Assembly: GCA_937951675.1 (NCBI GenBank)
Contig: CALFBI010000006.1
Location: 62,001 to 126,000 of the forward strand
DNA from: an uncultured Verrucomicrobiales bacterium
GTDB taxonomy: Bacteria > Verrucomicrobiota > Verrucomicrobiia > Verrucomicrobiales > Akkermansiaceae
DNA: 64,000 nucleotides
Reading direction: 5' to 3'
The notes under the pieces: generated by a model
Databases searched by the model: none
Told to the model about the DNA's origin: nothing
Seen by the model: the letters and a program-made list of their open reading frames with translations, nothing else
Made by a program: the position numbers and the translations under genes
In this document: one piece after another, positions 17,455-26,234 of the stretch
How the letters are laid out: each line of letters starts with the position of its first letter
Numbering within the stretch: the first letter of the stretch is position 1

Positions 17455-18972
17455 ATGGCGAAGGCTCCTAAAAACGCAATTTCTCCGACTCGGGAAGAAC
17501 AATTCCCGGAATGGTATCAGCAAGTCATCCGAGCTGCCGATCTTGCTGAAAATTCCGAAACTCGTGGCTGTATGGTGATTAAACCTTGGGGCTACGCCCT
17601 TTGGGAAAATATCCAGCAATACCTCGATCAAAAATTTAAGGAAACAGGCCATCAAAACGCCTATTTCCCTCTCTTAATTCCCCTTTCTTATCTGGAGAAA
17701 GAAGCGGAGCATGCCGAAGGCTTTGCTACAGAGTGCGCTGTTGTTACTCACCACCGACTTGAAGCTCAAAAAGGAGAGGACGGAAAAACGACGATGGTTC
17801 CTAGCGGAAAACTCAATGAACCTTACGTCATTCGACCCACTTCGGAGACTATCGTCGGCGCCGCATTTGCTCGCTGGACAGAGTCTTACCGAGACCTCCC
17901 CCTACTCATTAATCAATGGGCAAACGTCATGCGGTGGGAAATGCGCACTCGGTTATTTCTCCGAACTGCTGAGTTTCTTTGGCAAGAAGGGCACACCGCA
18001 CACGAGACAAAGCAAGAGGCGATCGAAGAAACTGAAATGATTCACCGTCTTTATGAGACATTTCTTCGTGAATTTTTAGCAATCCCTGTTATTGCTGGCG
18101 AAAAAACCGAAGCTGAAAAATTTCCAGGTGCTGAGACAACCTTAACCGTTGAAGCAATGGTCCAAGACAAGAAAGCGATTCAAGCGGGAACCTCTCACTA
18201 CCTAGCCCAAAATTTCGCAAAAGCTCAAAATATCACCTTTGTCGGAAGAGACAACAAAGAGCAATATGCGGAAACAACTTCTTGGGGGGTCTCCACTCGA
18301 TTAATAGGCACTCTCATCATGGCTCATAGCGATGATGACGGGCTCGTTCTCCCGCCTAGAGTCGCCCCTCAGCAAATCGTCATTATCCCTATCACTCCCA
18401 AAGAAGATACCGCTGAAGCCGTCATTGATTCCTGCGAGGCCCTTGCCAAGGCATTAAGAAAACAGACCTTCCACGGATCTCCGCTCCGAGTCCTCGTCGA
18501 TAAGCGAGACCTGGGTGGGGGAACCAAAAAATGGGAATGGGTTAAAAAAGGAGTTCCAGTCCGGCTTGAAATTGGACCGCGTGACTTGGAGAGCCGGAAA
18601 GTTTGCCTCCAAAAAAGAACTCAACCTTCTACCGAAAAGTCTTTTCTCGATAAAGAAACCTTCATCCAAGAAGCTTCTACCCACCTTGCTGAAATTCAAC
18701 AAAGCCTTCTAGACCAAGCAACTCAATTCAGAGATGAAAACACTTCTCAATGCCTCTCTCTTGACGCCTTCGAGAAACATTGGGAATCAGAGGAGCCTGG
18801 ATGGCTTTCCACCCCTTGGGCTGGAAGCCGTGAGGAAGAGGAAGCCTTATCGAAAAAACACCAAATCAGCATTCGCTGCCTTCCTCTCCACCAACAAGAT
18901 GGAGAAGAAGCTGCTTGTATTCTGAGCGGAAAACCTACCCAACAAAGAGCCCTCTGGGGAAGAAGCTATTAA
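17455..18972 (+). CDS. proS: Prolyl-tRNA synthetase, archaeal/eukaryotic-type
   Basis: A 505-residue class II synthetase that charges tRNA-Pro. It belongs to the short type without the bacterial editing insertion domain. Motifs: FPEWYQQVIRAADLAE near the start, CMVIKPWGYALWE, YVIRPTSETIV, NVMRWEMRTRLFLRTAEFLWQEGHT (motif 2) and AHSDDDGLVLPPRVAPQQIV. An anticodon-binding domain and a C-terminal Zn-type domain ending in LWGRSY complete it. The domain's usual cysteines are only partly kept. The frame opens at 17440, but the ATG at 17455 (MAKAPKNAISPT) is the usual N-terminus. Confidence 0.94.
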   Translation: MAKAPKNAISPTREEQFPEWYQQVIRAADLAENSETRGCMVIKPWGYALWENIQQYLDQKFKETGHQNAYFPLLIPLSYLEKEAEHAEGFATECAVVTHHRLEAQKGEDGKTTMVPSGKLNEPYVIRPTSETIVGAAFARWTESYRDLPLLINQWANVMRWEMRTRLFLRTAEFLWQEGHTAHETKQEAIEETEMIHRLYETFLREFLAIPVIAGEKTEAEKFPGAETTLTVEAMVQDKKAIQAGTSHYLAQNFAKAQNITFVGRDNKEQYAETTSWGVSTRLIGTLIMAHSDDDGLVLPPRVAPQQIVIIPITPKEDTAEAVIDSCEALAKALRKQTFHGSPLRVLVDKRDLGGGTKKWEWVKKGVPVRLEIGPRDLESRKVCLQKRTQPSTEKSFLDKETFIQEASTHLAEIQQSLLDQATQFRDENTSQCLSLDAFEKHWESEEPGWLSTPWAGSREEEEALSKKHQISIRCLPLHQQDGEEAACILSGKPTQQRALWGRSY

Positions 18973-18992
18973 ATCTCTCTTCTTTCTTACTT

Positions 18993-19017
18993 GCTATTCA
19001 GCTCAGAACTGAATAGC
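18993..19017. repeat. Inverted repeat after proS
   Basis: GCTATTCAG (18993-19001) pairs perfectly with CTGAATAGC (19009-19017) across a 7-base loop. It is 21 bases after the proS stop and 33 bases before the small basic protein. There is no T-run after it, so it is a weak terminator at best; it could be a processing or leader hairpin. Confidence 0.5.
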
Positions 19018-19049
19018 GTCCGCTCCCCTGACCAAAAAACATTTTTATC

Positions 19050-19205
19050 ATGTCTAAGCATAACAGCCTCAAAGCAAGTGGTGGCGCAGAAGGAAAGCGT
19101 TCAGTTTTGAAACGCTTCGAGCGCATTAAAATTTTAAAAGAACGCGGTCAATGGGCCGAAGGAAAAAGCCCTATTGGTCTTCCTAAAACGAAACCTGAAG
19201 GTTAA
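19050..19205 (+). CDS. Small basic protein of the Chlamydiae/Verrucomicrobia type
   Basis: A 51-codon gene between proS and a pseudouridine synthase. The product starts MSKHNSLKASGGAEGKRSVL, continues KRFERIKILKERGQWAEGK and ends SPIGLPKTKPEG. It is strongly basic (about a dozen Lys/Arg). It fits a small basic protein family that I recall as TIGR04137, known from Chlamydiae and Verrucomicrobia and suspected of an RNA or ribosome link. The core RxVLKRxERIxxLxxxGxWxEGxSPxGLPK is well kept. A terminator follows at 19241. Function is unknown. Confidence 0.85.
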   Translation: MSKHNSLKASGGAEGKRSVLKRFERIKILKERGQWAEGKSPIGLPKTKPEG

Positions 19206-19240
19206 AGCCTTCTCTTTCACTCATTGTAATTTCTAACCCT

Positions 19241-19272
19241 AGCGGATCCTCTTTATAGGTTCCGCTATTTTT
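19241..19272 (+). terminator. Terminator after the small basic protein gene
   Basis: AGCGGATCC (19241-19249) pairs with GGTTCCGCT (19258-19266), with a single T-T mismatch, followed by ATTTTTGCTTT. It ends 9 bases before the next start codon at 19281. Confidence 0.75.
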
Positions 19273-19280
19273 GCTTTAAT

Positions 19281-20018
19281 ATGTCATCAGAAGGAACACG
19301 TCTTAATAAATACCTCGCATCTTGTGGGGTCGGCTCGCGGCGTGCCTGCGACGCTCTCATCTTTGAGGGCAAAGTGAGCCTCAATGATCATATTTGCATC
19401 AACCCTGCGACTCGAGTCACCTCAGCAGATTCCATAAAAGTCGGCCGAAAGCCCGTTCGTCCACTTTTAACAACAACGATTGTTTTCAACAAACCTCGAG
19501 GTTTTGTCTGCACGAAAAAGGATGAGCTCAATCGCCCAATCATTTACGATCTCCTCCCGCAACGCCTCCAGCACCTCAACCATGTTGGAAGACTCGATCA
19601 AGATTCGGAAGGTCTGCTCATCTTAACGAATGATGGGGAGCTTGCTCAGGCTCTCACTCATCCTAAAAAGCATATTGAGAAAGAATACCTCGTCACGACT
19701 TTGAACTCTTACGAAAACGAGTTGATTGATCGTTTTAAAGCTGGGGTTTATACAACTGAGGGCAAAGCTTCGGCGAAAGCCGTTCGACGTCTTTCTTCAC
19801 GTCGCCTCCAAGTCGTTTTGGTCACTGGACTCAAACGTCAAATTCGCCTGATGTGCTCGACTCTGGGCCATCGAGTAAAAAAACTCGTTCGGGTGCGTAT
19901 TGGTTCTTTCTGGGATCATGAGATCCCCACTGGAAAATGGAGAGCACTAGAGGAAGACGAGATTAAACTTCTCCTCATAAACCCTCGCCCTGCGAAGAAA
20001 AAATACCGAGGAAGTTAG
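19281..20018 (+). CDS. RsuA/RluB-family pseudouridine synthase
   Basis: A 245-residue rRNA pseudouridine synthase. An N-terminal S4 RNA-binding domain (about 6-65: RLNKYLASCGVGSRRACDAL) is followed by the catalytic domain with GRLDQDSEGLLILTNDG (catalytic Asp) and the late motif GLKRQIRLMCSTLGH. The basic C-terminal end (RPAKKKYRGS) fits rRNA binding. RluB, RluE/F and RsuA cannot be told apart safely; S4 plus length favour the RluB/RluF/RsuA side. Confidence 0.92.
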   Translation: MSSEGTRLNKYLASCGVGSRRACDALIFEGKVSLNDHICINPATRVTSADSIKVGRKPVRPLLTTTIVFNKPRGFVCTKKDELNRPIIYDLLPQRLQHLNHVGRLDQDSEGLLILTNDGELAQALTHPKKHIEKEYLVTTLNSYENELIDRFKAGVYTTEGKASAKAVRRLSSRRLQVVLVTGLKRQIRLMCSTLGHRVKKLVRVRIGSFWDHEIPTGKWRALEEDEIKLLLINPRPAKKKYRGS

Positions 20019-20072
20019 ATTCAAAGGTTGTCTCTAGTCTGATTATTCCTATAAATTTGGATTTATCACGCT

Positions 20073-22034
20073 ATGAGTAGAAATATTGAATCCCATTTAT
20101 CTGAAGATAGAGAGTTTAAGCCGAGCAAAGACTTTGCGAGAAAAGCTCGAATCTCCAGCATGGCTCAGTATAAGCGCATGCATAAAGAGTCCATCGAGAA
20201 GCCTCACCTCTTTTGGGCTCGCGAAGCAAAAGAACTCGATTGGTCCAAAAAGTGGGATAAAGTTCTCGAATGGAACGCTCCTGATGCCAAATGGTTTGTC
20301 GGAGGAAAGCTAAATGTTTGTGAAAACTGCGTTGATCGTCACGCCGAAGGGTCTCGTAAAAACAAAGCTGCTATTATTTGGGAAGGAGAGCTCGGTGAAA
20401 AAAGAACTCTTACTTATCAACAACTCCAAAAAGAGGTTTCACGCTTTGCCAATGTTCTCGAAAGCCAAGGAATCAAGTCTAAAGACCGGGTCATTATCTA
20501 CATGCCAATGACTCCTGAGGCTTCCATCGCGATGTTGGCCTGCGCAAGAATCGGAGCGGTGCATTCTGTCATCTTTGGAGGCTTCTCCGCTGATTCTATT
20601 GTCGATCGACTAGAAGACTCTCAGGCATCAGCCGTGATCACCGCTGACGGTGGCTATCGACGTGGCAAAGTCGTCCCCCTGAAAGAGAATGTCGACGCGG
20701 CTCTTAAAAAATATAAAAAATGCCGAACTGTGATCGTCCATCAACGAACTGGCGAAAAAGTCTCCATGAAAAAAGGTCGAGACTATTGGTGGCATCAAGA
20801 AACCGAAAAAGTTTCCTCTATACACAAGGCGAAAGCTTTTGATTCAGAGCACCCTCTCTTTATCCTCTATACTTCTGGCTCTACCGGTAAGCCTAAAGGA
20901 ATCTTACACACTTCTGGAGGTTACCTCACTGGGACCTACTCCACCTGTAAATACATTTTCGACATGAACGATGATGACGTTTACTGGTGCACCGCCGATG
21001 TCGGCTGGATCACAGGTCATTCTTATATTGTCTATGGACCGCTTGCGAATGGCGTGACCCAAGTCATGTATGAAGGAGCCCCCAATTACCCTGACTTTGG
21101 GCGCTTCTGGAAAATGATTGAAGAATACGGTGTCACTATTTTTTACACGGCCCCTACCGCCATTCGCGCCTTCATCAAAGCTGGAGATCAGTTCCCTCAA
21201 AAATACGATCTCTCTAGTTTGAGGCTATTAGGAACCGTAGGAGAGCCCATCAACCCAGAGGCTTGGATGTGGTTTCATGATAAAATCGGAGGCGGTCGAT
21301 GCCCGATCGTTGACACTTGGTGGCAAACTGAAACAGGTGCTATTATGATTTCCCCTCTCCCTGGATGCACCCCCACCAAACCAGGCACCGCAACCCTTCC
21401 TTTTTTCGGGGTCGATGCCGCCATCGTGGATGAAAACGGTAAAGAATGTAAAGCAAATGAAGGAGGCCGACTTGTCATCAGGAAACCTTGGCCTTCAATG
21501 CTTCGTAATATTTACCGCGACAAGGCTCGCTTCAGAAAAACTTACTGGTCAGATTACTCCGGGATTTATACCGCAGGAGATGGTGCCCGGACCGATAAAA
21601 AGGGGAATTTTTGGATTGTTGGGCGCTTAGACGATGTTCTTAACGTTTCAGGCCACCGCCTCGGCACCGCAGAAATCGAAAGTGCCTTGGTTGCTCACCC
21701 TACTGTTGCTGAAGCCGCGGTTGTGGGGAAGCCTCATGAAATTAAAGGGCAAGCTGTCATTGCTTTCGTCAGCCTAAAGGCAGGTATTCAAGGTGACAGC
21801 TCTTTAGAAACAGAACTCCGGAACCATGTTGGAAAAATCATTGGCTCCATCGCCAAACCTGACGAAGTCCACCTTTCGCCAATGCTTCCGAAAACCCGCT
21901 CAGGAAAAATCATGCGACGCCTTTTGAAAGAAATTGTCACGACAGGTAACATCTCAGGAAACATCACAACCCTTGATGACCCAACCGTTATCAAGCAGCT
22001 TATTAAAACTGTAACGAAAAAGAGTAAGTCATGA
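20073..22034 (+). CDS. acs: Acetyl-CoA synthetase (AMP-forming)
   Basis: A 653-residue adenylate-forming enzyme that makes acetyl-CoA from acetate, ATP and CoA. The N-terminal FSRVL-like region is FWAREAKELDWSKKWDKVLE. Core motifs: YTSGSTGKPKGILHTSGGYL (P-loop), VDTWWQTETGAIMISPLPG, YTAGDGARTDKKGNFWIVGR and DDVLNVSGHRLGTAEIE. The C-terminal catalytic lysine is in PKTRSGKIMRRLLKE, the usual acetylation site in Acs. Length is normal. Its stop overlaps the next gene's start by 4 bases. Confidence 0.97.
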   Translation: MSRNIESHLSEDREFKPSKDFARKARISSMAQYKRMHKESIEKPHLFWAREAKELDWSKKWDKVLEWNAPDAKWFVGGKLNVCENCVDRHAEGSRKNKAAIIWEGELGEKRTLTYQQLQKEVSRFANVLESQGIKSKDRVIIYMPMTPEASIAMLACARIGAVHSVIFGGFSADSIVDRLEDSQASAVITADGGYRRGKVVPLKENVDAALKKYKKCRTVIVHQRTGEKVSMKKGRDYWWHQETEKVSSIHKAKAFDSEHPLFILYTSGSTGKPKGILHTSGGYLTGTYSTCKYIFDMNDDDVYWCTADVGWITGHSYIVYGPLANGVTQVMYEGAPNYPDFGRFWKMIEEYGVTIFYTAPTAIRAFIKAGDQFPQKYDLSSLRLLGTVGEPINPEAWMWFHDKIGGGRCPIVDTWWQTETGAIMISPLPGCTPTKPGTATLPFFGVDAAIVDENGKECKANEGGRLVIRKPWPSMLRNIYRDKARFRKTYWSDYSGIYTAGDGARTDKKGNFWIVGRLDDVLNVSGHRLGTAEIESALVAHPTVAEAAVVGKPHEIKGQAVIAFVSLKAGIQGDSSLETELRNHVGKIIGSIAKPDEVHLSPMLPKTRSGKIMRRLLKEIVTTGNISGNITTLDDPTVIKQLIKTVTKKSKS

Positions 22035-22894
22035 CGACCACTCAATACTATGCCGCCAGCTTTTTAAAAATCTTTGGTTTCCAGAGAAAGAATACCTGGC
22101 TCACCTCTGCCTCAAAGGAAGCTCATTTACTTGATGAAGCGGAAGAAATTTTAGGGGAACTCGCTTGGGAGTATTTTGAAAATGACACTGAAAATGACGC
22201 TCTTTACTGGAAAATTAAATCTTTCCTGACTCAAAGAGCTCAACTCAGCAAATCGATCCAAGAACTAGAGAGCGAAGCAGAAGAGCTCCAACAGAGCCGT
22301 CACGCAGCCTTAGCAAACATCGAAGAATCTTCCCTGTCTTTAGAAAGAAACCGAGGCAAACTCACAGAACAAGAAAGCTCTATTTATTCCAAAATAAATG
22401 ACCTAAGCTCTCAAGCCTCCCAGCTCAAAAAAGAACGCGATGGGATTAATTCTAAATTATCCTTCTTAGCTTCTGAAGAAGAGCTCACCGAAGAGATTAA
22501 AGAAAACTCTCACCGTGAAATGCTCCGTCTGAAGAATTCTTTCCAAGAACTTAAAAAAGAGAAAGAAAAACAAGAAGTTTTATTACTAGAAATCCAAAAG
22601 GAGATTAGCACCACTCTAACAAAAATCACTCACATACAAGAGCCGCACGCCAAGAAAGCTCAGTCCCTTTTCACAAAAACCTCTGAGCTTAACAAAATAC
22701 TTTCTGAAAAGAAAAATATACGTTCTTCACTTCAAAAAGAATGCCGCGAAACCTTTATCAAAGTGGGACAAATTTTAAGTCATCCTGATAATAAAGCGCA
22801 CCCAGGAAGCCGAGCCCATTCAGGTTTAATCAAGCAAATGAAAGCGATTCGCAAATCGATTTTCTATCAACAAAGTGCCGCTCAGCTCCACTAG
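22031..22894 (+). CDS. Coiled-coil protein coupled to acs
   Basis: A 287-residue protein of unknown function whose ATG overlaps the acs stop (ATGA). After about 75 residues of mixed sequence, residues 75-240 are almost continuous coiled coil (for example SKSIQELESEAEELQQSRHA and SQASQLKKERDGINSKLSFL). The C-terminal 45 residues (LSHPDNKAHPGSRAHSGLIK onward) have clustered His. I see no signal peptide and no membrane helix, so it is probably cytoplasmic. Coupling to acs suggests joint expression, but no link to acetate use can be shown. Confidence 0.75.
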   Translation: MTTTQYYAASFLKIFGFQRKNTWLTSASKEAHLLDEAEEILGELAWEYFENDTENDALYWKIKSFLTQRAQLSKSIQELESEAEELQQSRHAALANIEESSLSLERNRGKLTEQESSIYSKINDLSSQASQLKKERDGINSKLSFLASEEELTEEIKENSHREMLRLKNSFQELKKEKEKQEVLLLEIQKEISTTLTKITHIQEPHAKKAQSLFTKTSELNKILSEKKNIRSSLQKECRETFIKVGQILSHPDNKAHPGSRAHSGLIKQMKAIRKSIFYQQSAAQLH

Positions 22895-22925
22895 AGGAGC
22901 CTTAACTAAGTGTTTAAAATAACTC

Positions 22926-24317
22926 TTATTTACGAGCCAAGCGAGTAAGCAATTTTTCGTGAATTCCTTCGAATCCTCCATTGCTTAGGACCGCAACAAC
23001 ATCACCAGGCTGAGCTTCTTCAACTACATGGGAAACGATTTCATCAACTGTTTCCAAGAAAATTGCTTTTCCTCCCCGTCGGTTAACATCTTCTTCGAGT
23101 GTTTTTTCACACAGTAGATCTGATTGCTCAATTTTCCCAGCATCAGGAACACTCGGAATAATAGCTCGATCAGCTAAACAAAGCGCATCCGCAAGCTCGT
23201 TCTGAAAAATATTTCTTCTGGTCGTATTTGATCTTGGTTCGAAAATAGCCCAAAGGCGCGCTTCCGGGTATTGTTGACGGAGAGCTTGAATGGCGAGGCC
23301 AATCGCTGTGGGATGGTGGGCAAAATCATCAACGACTTTCACTCCATTCACTTCTCCTTTGAGTTCCTGACGACGAGCAATCCCAGTAAAAGTTTCAAGT
23401 CCGACTTGAATCTCTTTAACACTCAAGCCTGCAAATTTTGCAGCCGCCGCGCTCATCGCAGCATTACGAACATTAAATTCTCCCACCATCGGAATCATAT
23501 AGCGATCTTCACCTAAAGTGAATGACGTCGACCCTGGCTGATAATCGACTTCTGATATTTTCAAATCACAAGCTTCTCCAAACCCAACTGTTGTGACAGG
23601 AGCAGGAGAATCCTGCGCTACCTCCAAGCAATTCGGGTCATCCCCATTAATATAAGCAAGCCCATTACGAGGAACCACTTTTAAGAGGCGGCTGAAAGTC
23701 AGTTTTATTTCATCTAAAGAATCGTAAATATCAGCGTGGTCAAACTCGATATTATTAATGATCACCACTTCCGGCAAATAATGGAGAAATTTAGATCTCT
23801 TATCGAAAAAAGCGGTGTCGTATTCATCTCCTTCTAAAACCACAAAATCTGAATCGGTGAATGACGCACCTCTTCCTAAATTTTTAGGAACACCTCCTAT
23901 CATATGACTCGGGTCATGACCTGCTGATTTAAAAATCCACGTTAAAATAGAAGTCGTCGTGGTCTTTCCATGGGTTCCCGAAACAACATAATTCCTCTTC
24001 CCCCTCAAAAAGTAATTTTTAAGCAATTCAGGAAGAGAAGTATAAAGCAGTTTTTTCTCCAAAACGGTTTCCGCTTCTTCATTTCCGCGGCTAATTGCAT
24101 TACCAACAATAATCACATCGGCATCATCTGGAACATTTTCAGCCCGGTAACCACTCATCACCTCGACTCCTTGTTCACTCAGGAAAGTCGACATTGGCGG
24201 GTAAACATTCTGGTCTGAACCAGTGACTTTATAGCCACGCGATTTCATCGCTGCGGCGACTGACCCCATCGCGGTTCCACACACGCCGATGAAGTGAAAA
24301 TGTTGATCTGTCTTCAT
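22926..24317 (-). CDS. mpl: UDP-MurNAc:L-Ala-gamma-D-Glu-mDAP ligase
   Basis: A 463-residue Mur ligase that joins recycled murein tripeptide to UDP-MurNAc. The N-terminal Rossmann part is HFIGVCGTAMGSVAAAMKSR. The ATP loop is VVSGTHGKTTTTSILTWIF. The stretch LEGDEYDTAFFDKRSKFLHY separates Mpl from MurC. FDHADIYDSL and DDFAHHPTAIGLAIQAL are present. Length fits Mpl. Together with the amidase at 38625 it implies murein recycling. It follows the HAD gene by 8 bases. Confidence 0.95.
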   Translation of the reverse strand: MKTDQHFHFIGVCGTAMGSVAAAMKSRGYKVTGSDQNVYPPMSTFLSEQGVEVMSGYRAENVPDDADVIIVGNAISRGNEEAETVLEKKLLYTSLPELLKNYFLRGKRNYVVSGTHGKTTTTSILTWIFKSAGHDPSHMIGGVPKNLGRGASFTDSDFVVLEGDEYDTAFFDKRSKFLHYLPEVVIINNIEFDHADIYDSLDEIKLTFSRLLKVVPRNGLAYINGDDPNCLEVAQDSPAPVTTVGFGEACDLKISEVDYQPGSTSFTLGEDRYMIPMVGEFNVRNAAMSAAAAKFAGLSVKEIQVGLETFTGIARRQELKGEVNGVKVVDDFAHHPTAIGLAIQALRQQYPEARLWAIFEPRSNTTRRNIFQNELADALCLADRAIIPSVPDAGKIEQSDLLCEKTLEEDVNRRGGKAIFLETVDEIVSHVVEEAQPGDVVAVLSNGGFEGIHEKLLTRLARK

Positions 24318-24325
24318 AAAAATAC

Positions 24326-25204
24326 TTAATAAGAGGGTGCTGAAACAGTCGAATTATCTCTGTTATCACGCTGCGTTTTTAAAATTCGGTCGGCTATTTC
24401 TTTAACCATTTCTTCTAAAATAAGTCGGAGGTGGCTCCCTTCTCTATAATCGGCGGGAGCAATGTTTCCAACTCGATCTGTAGAAACACTTAGCTGATAG
24501 CTTTTCCTGAAACTTTTTCGCGTCTTGTCTGCTGGATTATAAACAGCCACCGAGCGACCTCCATTTCGCGTCGTCAGCTTGAAAGCGGGAATATCTGTGG
24601 GTCCATCTCCGACATAAATCATATTTTTGAACGGAATCGGCCGCAATTCATGAGGCACGTAATCATTAACGTCATCTCCTTCCTTGAGCATTCCTTTATT
24701 GATGCGGTAAAGGTATTGAGTTTTTTCCGTATGAGAAATTGTTCGTTTTGGAAAAACGATTCGCCCAAACTCATCTTCCCCATATTCGCAGGCAAAAATC
24801 GCTTTCATAAAAGGAGCTAACCGACTTCCATCGATGAGCTCTTTTAACCCAGACGAAATAATATAGTGCTCAATATGAATCCCCGCTAAAAGATGCTCCT
24901 GCTCAAGAACTGCTCTCACTTCTGAAAAATATTCAGGCAACCCTGGAAAAAAGCTGAGACCTTCTCCTAGCTTCCTCAGTTGCTGATTAGTGACCTGGTC
25001 CATTGCCAGGTAATCCTGCAAGCTCTTCATATAAGCGAGCTCGTTATCCCAGCCCGCAGACTGAACGAGCTCATTACATTTTTGCCAAAACTGTTCCTGC
25101 TGAATCCCAAACTCAGGAAAAATGACGTCATTCTGCATGTAGACAGGACTCAAGGTCTGATCATAATCATAGACCAGGGCAATTGTGTTCTGAGCGGTAG
25201 TCAT
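24326..25204 (-). CDS. HAD-family hydrolase
   Basis: A 292-residue haloacid-dehalogenase-like phosphatase. The four HAD motifs are visible: YDYDQTLSP (motif I), YIISSGLKEL (II), a lysine in the region HTEKTQYLY (III) and YVGDGPTDIPAFKLT (IV). The helical cap after motif I resembles the phosphoserine-phosphatase type. The substrate is unknown. I took the ATG at 25204 (MTTAQNTIALVYDYDQ); seven more residues would be added from 25225. It lies 8 bases upstream of mpl, so the two are probably cotranscribed. Confidence 0.85.
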   Translation of the reverse strand: MTTAQNTIALVYDYDQTLSPVYMQNDVIFPEFGIQQEQFWQKCNELVQSAGWDNELAYMKSLQDYLAMDQVTNQQLRKLGEGLSFFPGLPEYFSEVRAVLEQEHLLAGIHIEHYIISSGLKELIDGSRLAPFMKAIFACEYGEDEFGRIVFPKRTISHTEKTQYLYRINKGMLKEGDDVNDYVPHELRPIPFKNMIYVGDGPTDIPAFKLTTRNGGRSVAVYNPADKTRKSFRKSYQLSVSTDRVGNIAPADYREGSHLRLILEEMVKEIADRILKTQRDNRDNSTVSAPSY

Positions 25205-25269
25205 TTTCTTCTTCAAGAAGAACAACTCCTCACTCGATCAGCAAGAAAACTCTTGATAAATAAAGGCTT

Positions 25270-26154
25270 CTAGCCGGAAAGCTTTTGAAAGGTCTTCTCT
25301 AACTTCGGATAGGTGAATTCATACCCTGCGCTCATCAAGACTTGAGGAACTACTCTATAGCTCGCCAATAAGGCCTCAGCAAAGCCCCCTAAAGCTAATT
25401 TTAAAAAGCCCGCTGGAACGGTCATCAATGCTGGCCGACGAAGCGTTTTCGCTAAAAGGCTCGTAAACTCATCATTCCGCTGAGCATCTGGGCTCACTAA
25501 GTTCACTGGACCTCGTAATTCTCGCTGCTGAATCGAGAATAGAATTCCACCGACAACATCATCTAAATGCACCCACGGCATCCATTGCTTCCCTGATCCA
25601 ATTTTACCTCCTATTCCTAGCCTGAAAGGCCGCGAAAGTTTTTTCCAAGCTTCGGCCTCTGCTGACAAAACCATTCCTATTCGTGCAACGACGACTCTTA
25701 ATCCTTCCTCCTCTGCGAGAAAAGCAGCCCTCTCCCAGTCTACACAAAGCTTTGCGAGAAAATCGCCCCCAGCAGGACAAGCTTCCGAAAGCTCTCGATC
25801 CCCTCCATCACCGTAATAACCAATAGCCGAAGCATTCACCAGGGTATGAGGACGCGCTGCTACTGGTAATTGACGAAGAGCCTGAACGAGGTCTCGAGTC
25901 ACCTCAATCCGGCTTGTATGAAGCTTCTCTTTTACCTCTTGAGTCCAACGCTGAGCGACTGTCTCTCCAGATAAATTCACAATAGCATCAAGCCCTGAAA
26001 GGTTGGTTTGCTCTTTTTGCCATAACCGCCATTCAAAATCCGAAGATTCCCGTGGTTGACGGGAAAAGGCAATAGGTTCATGCCCTTCCTTCTTTAAGCG
26101 TTTAATGAGCTCATTCCCGACAAGGCCTGAAGCTCCAATAATACCAATATTCAT
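25270..26154 (-). CDS. TIGR01777-type NAD-dependent epimerase (YfcH-like)
   Basis: A 294-residue short-chain dehydrogenase/epimerase-like protein. The Rossmann start is NIGIIGASGLVGNELIKRL. Further family motifs are LDAIVNLSGETVAQRWT, NASAIGYYGDGGDRELSE, VARIGMVLS and WVHLDDVVGGI, with a C-terminal DUF1731 segment (YRVVPQVLMSAGYEFTYPKL). These proteins are widespread; the substrate is not known. The gene is divergent from ygfZ and about 65 bases upstream of the HAD gene. Confidence 0.9.
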   Translation of the reverse strand: MNIGIIGASGLVGNELIKRLKKEGHEPIAFSRQPRESSDFEWRLWQKEQTNLSGLDAIVNLSGETVAQRWTQEVKEKLHTSRIEVTRDLVQALRQLPVAARPHTLVNASAIGYYGDGGDRELSEACPAGGDFLAKLCVDWERAAFLAEEEGLRVVVARIGMVLSAEAEAWKKLSRPFRLGIGGKIGSGKQWMPWVHLDDVVGGILFSIQQRELRGPVNLVSPDAQRNDEFTSLLAKTLRRPALMTVPAGFLKLALGGFAEALLASYRVVPQVLMSAGYEFTYPKLEKTFQKLSG

Positions 26155-26234
26155 ATACAGAGACTCGCCCTGATTTTTGATTTTCTCAACTGAAAGTTGC
26201 CTTCTTCAGTTTGATTTCGTTTTCTCAACCTCTC

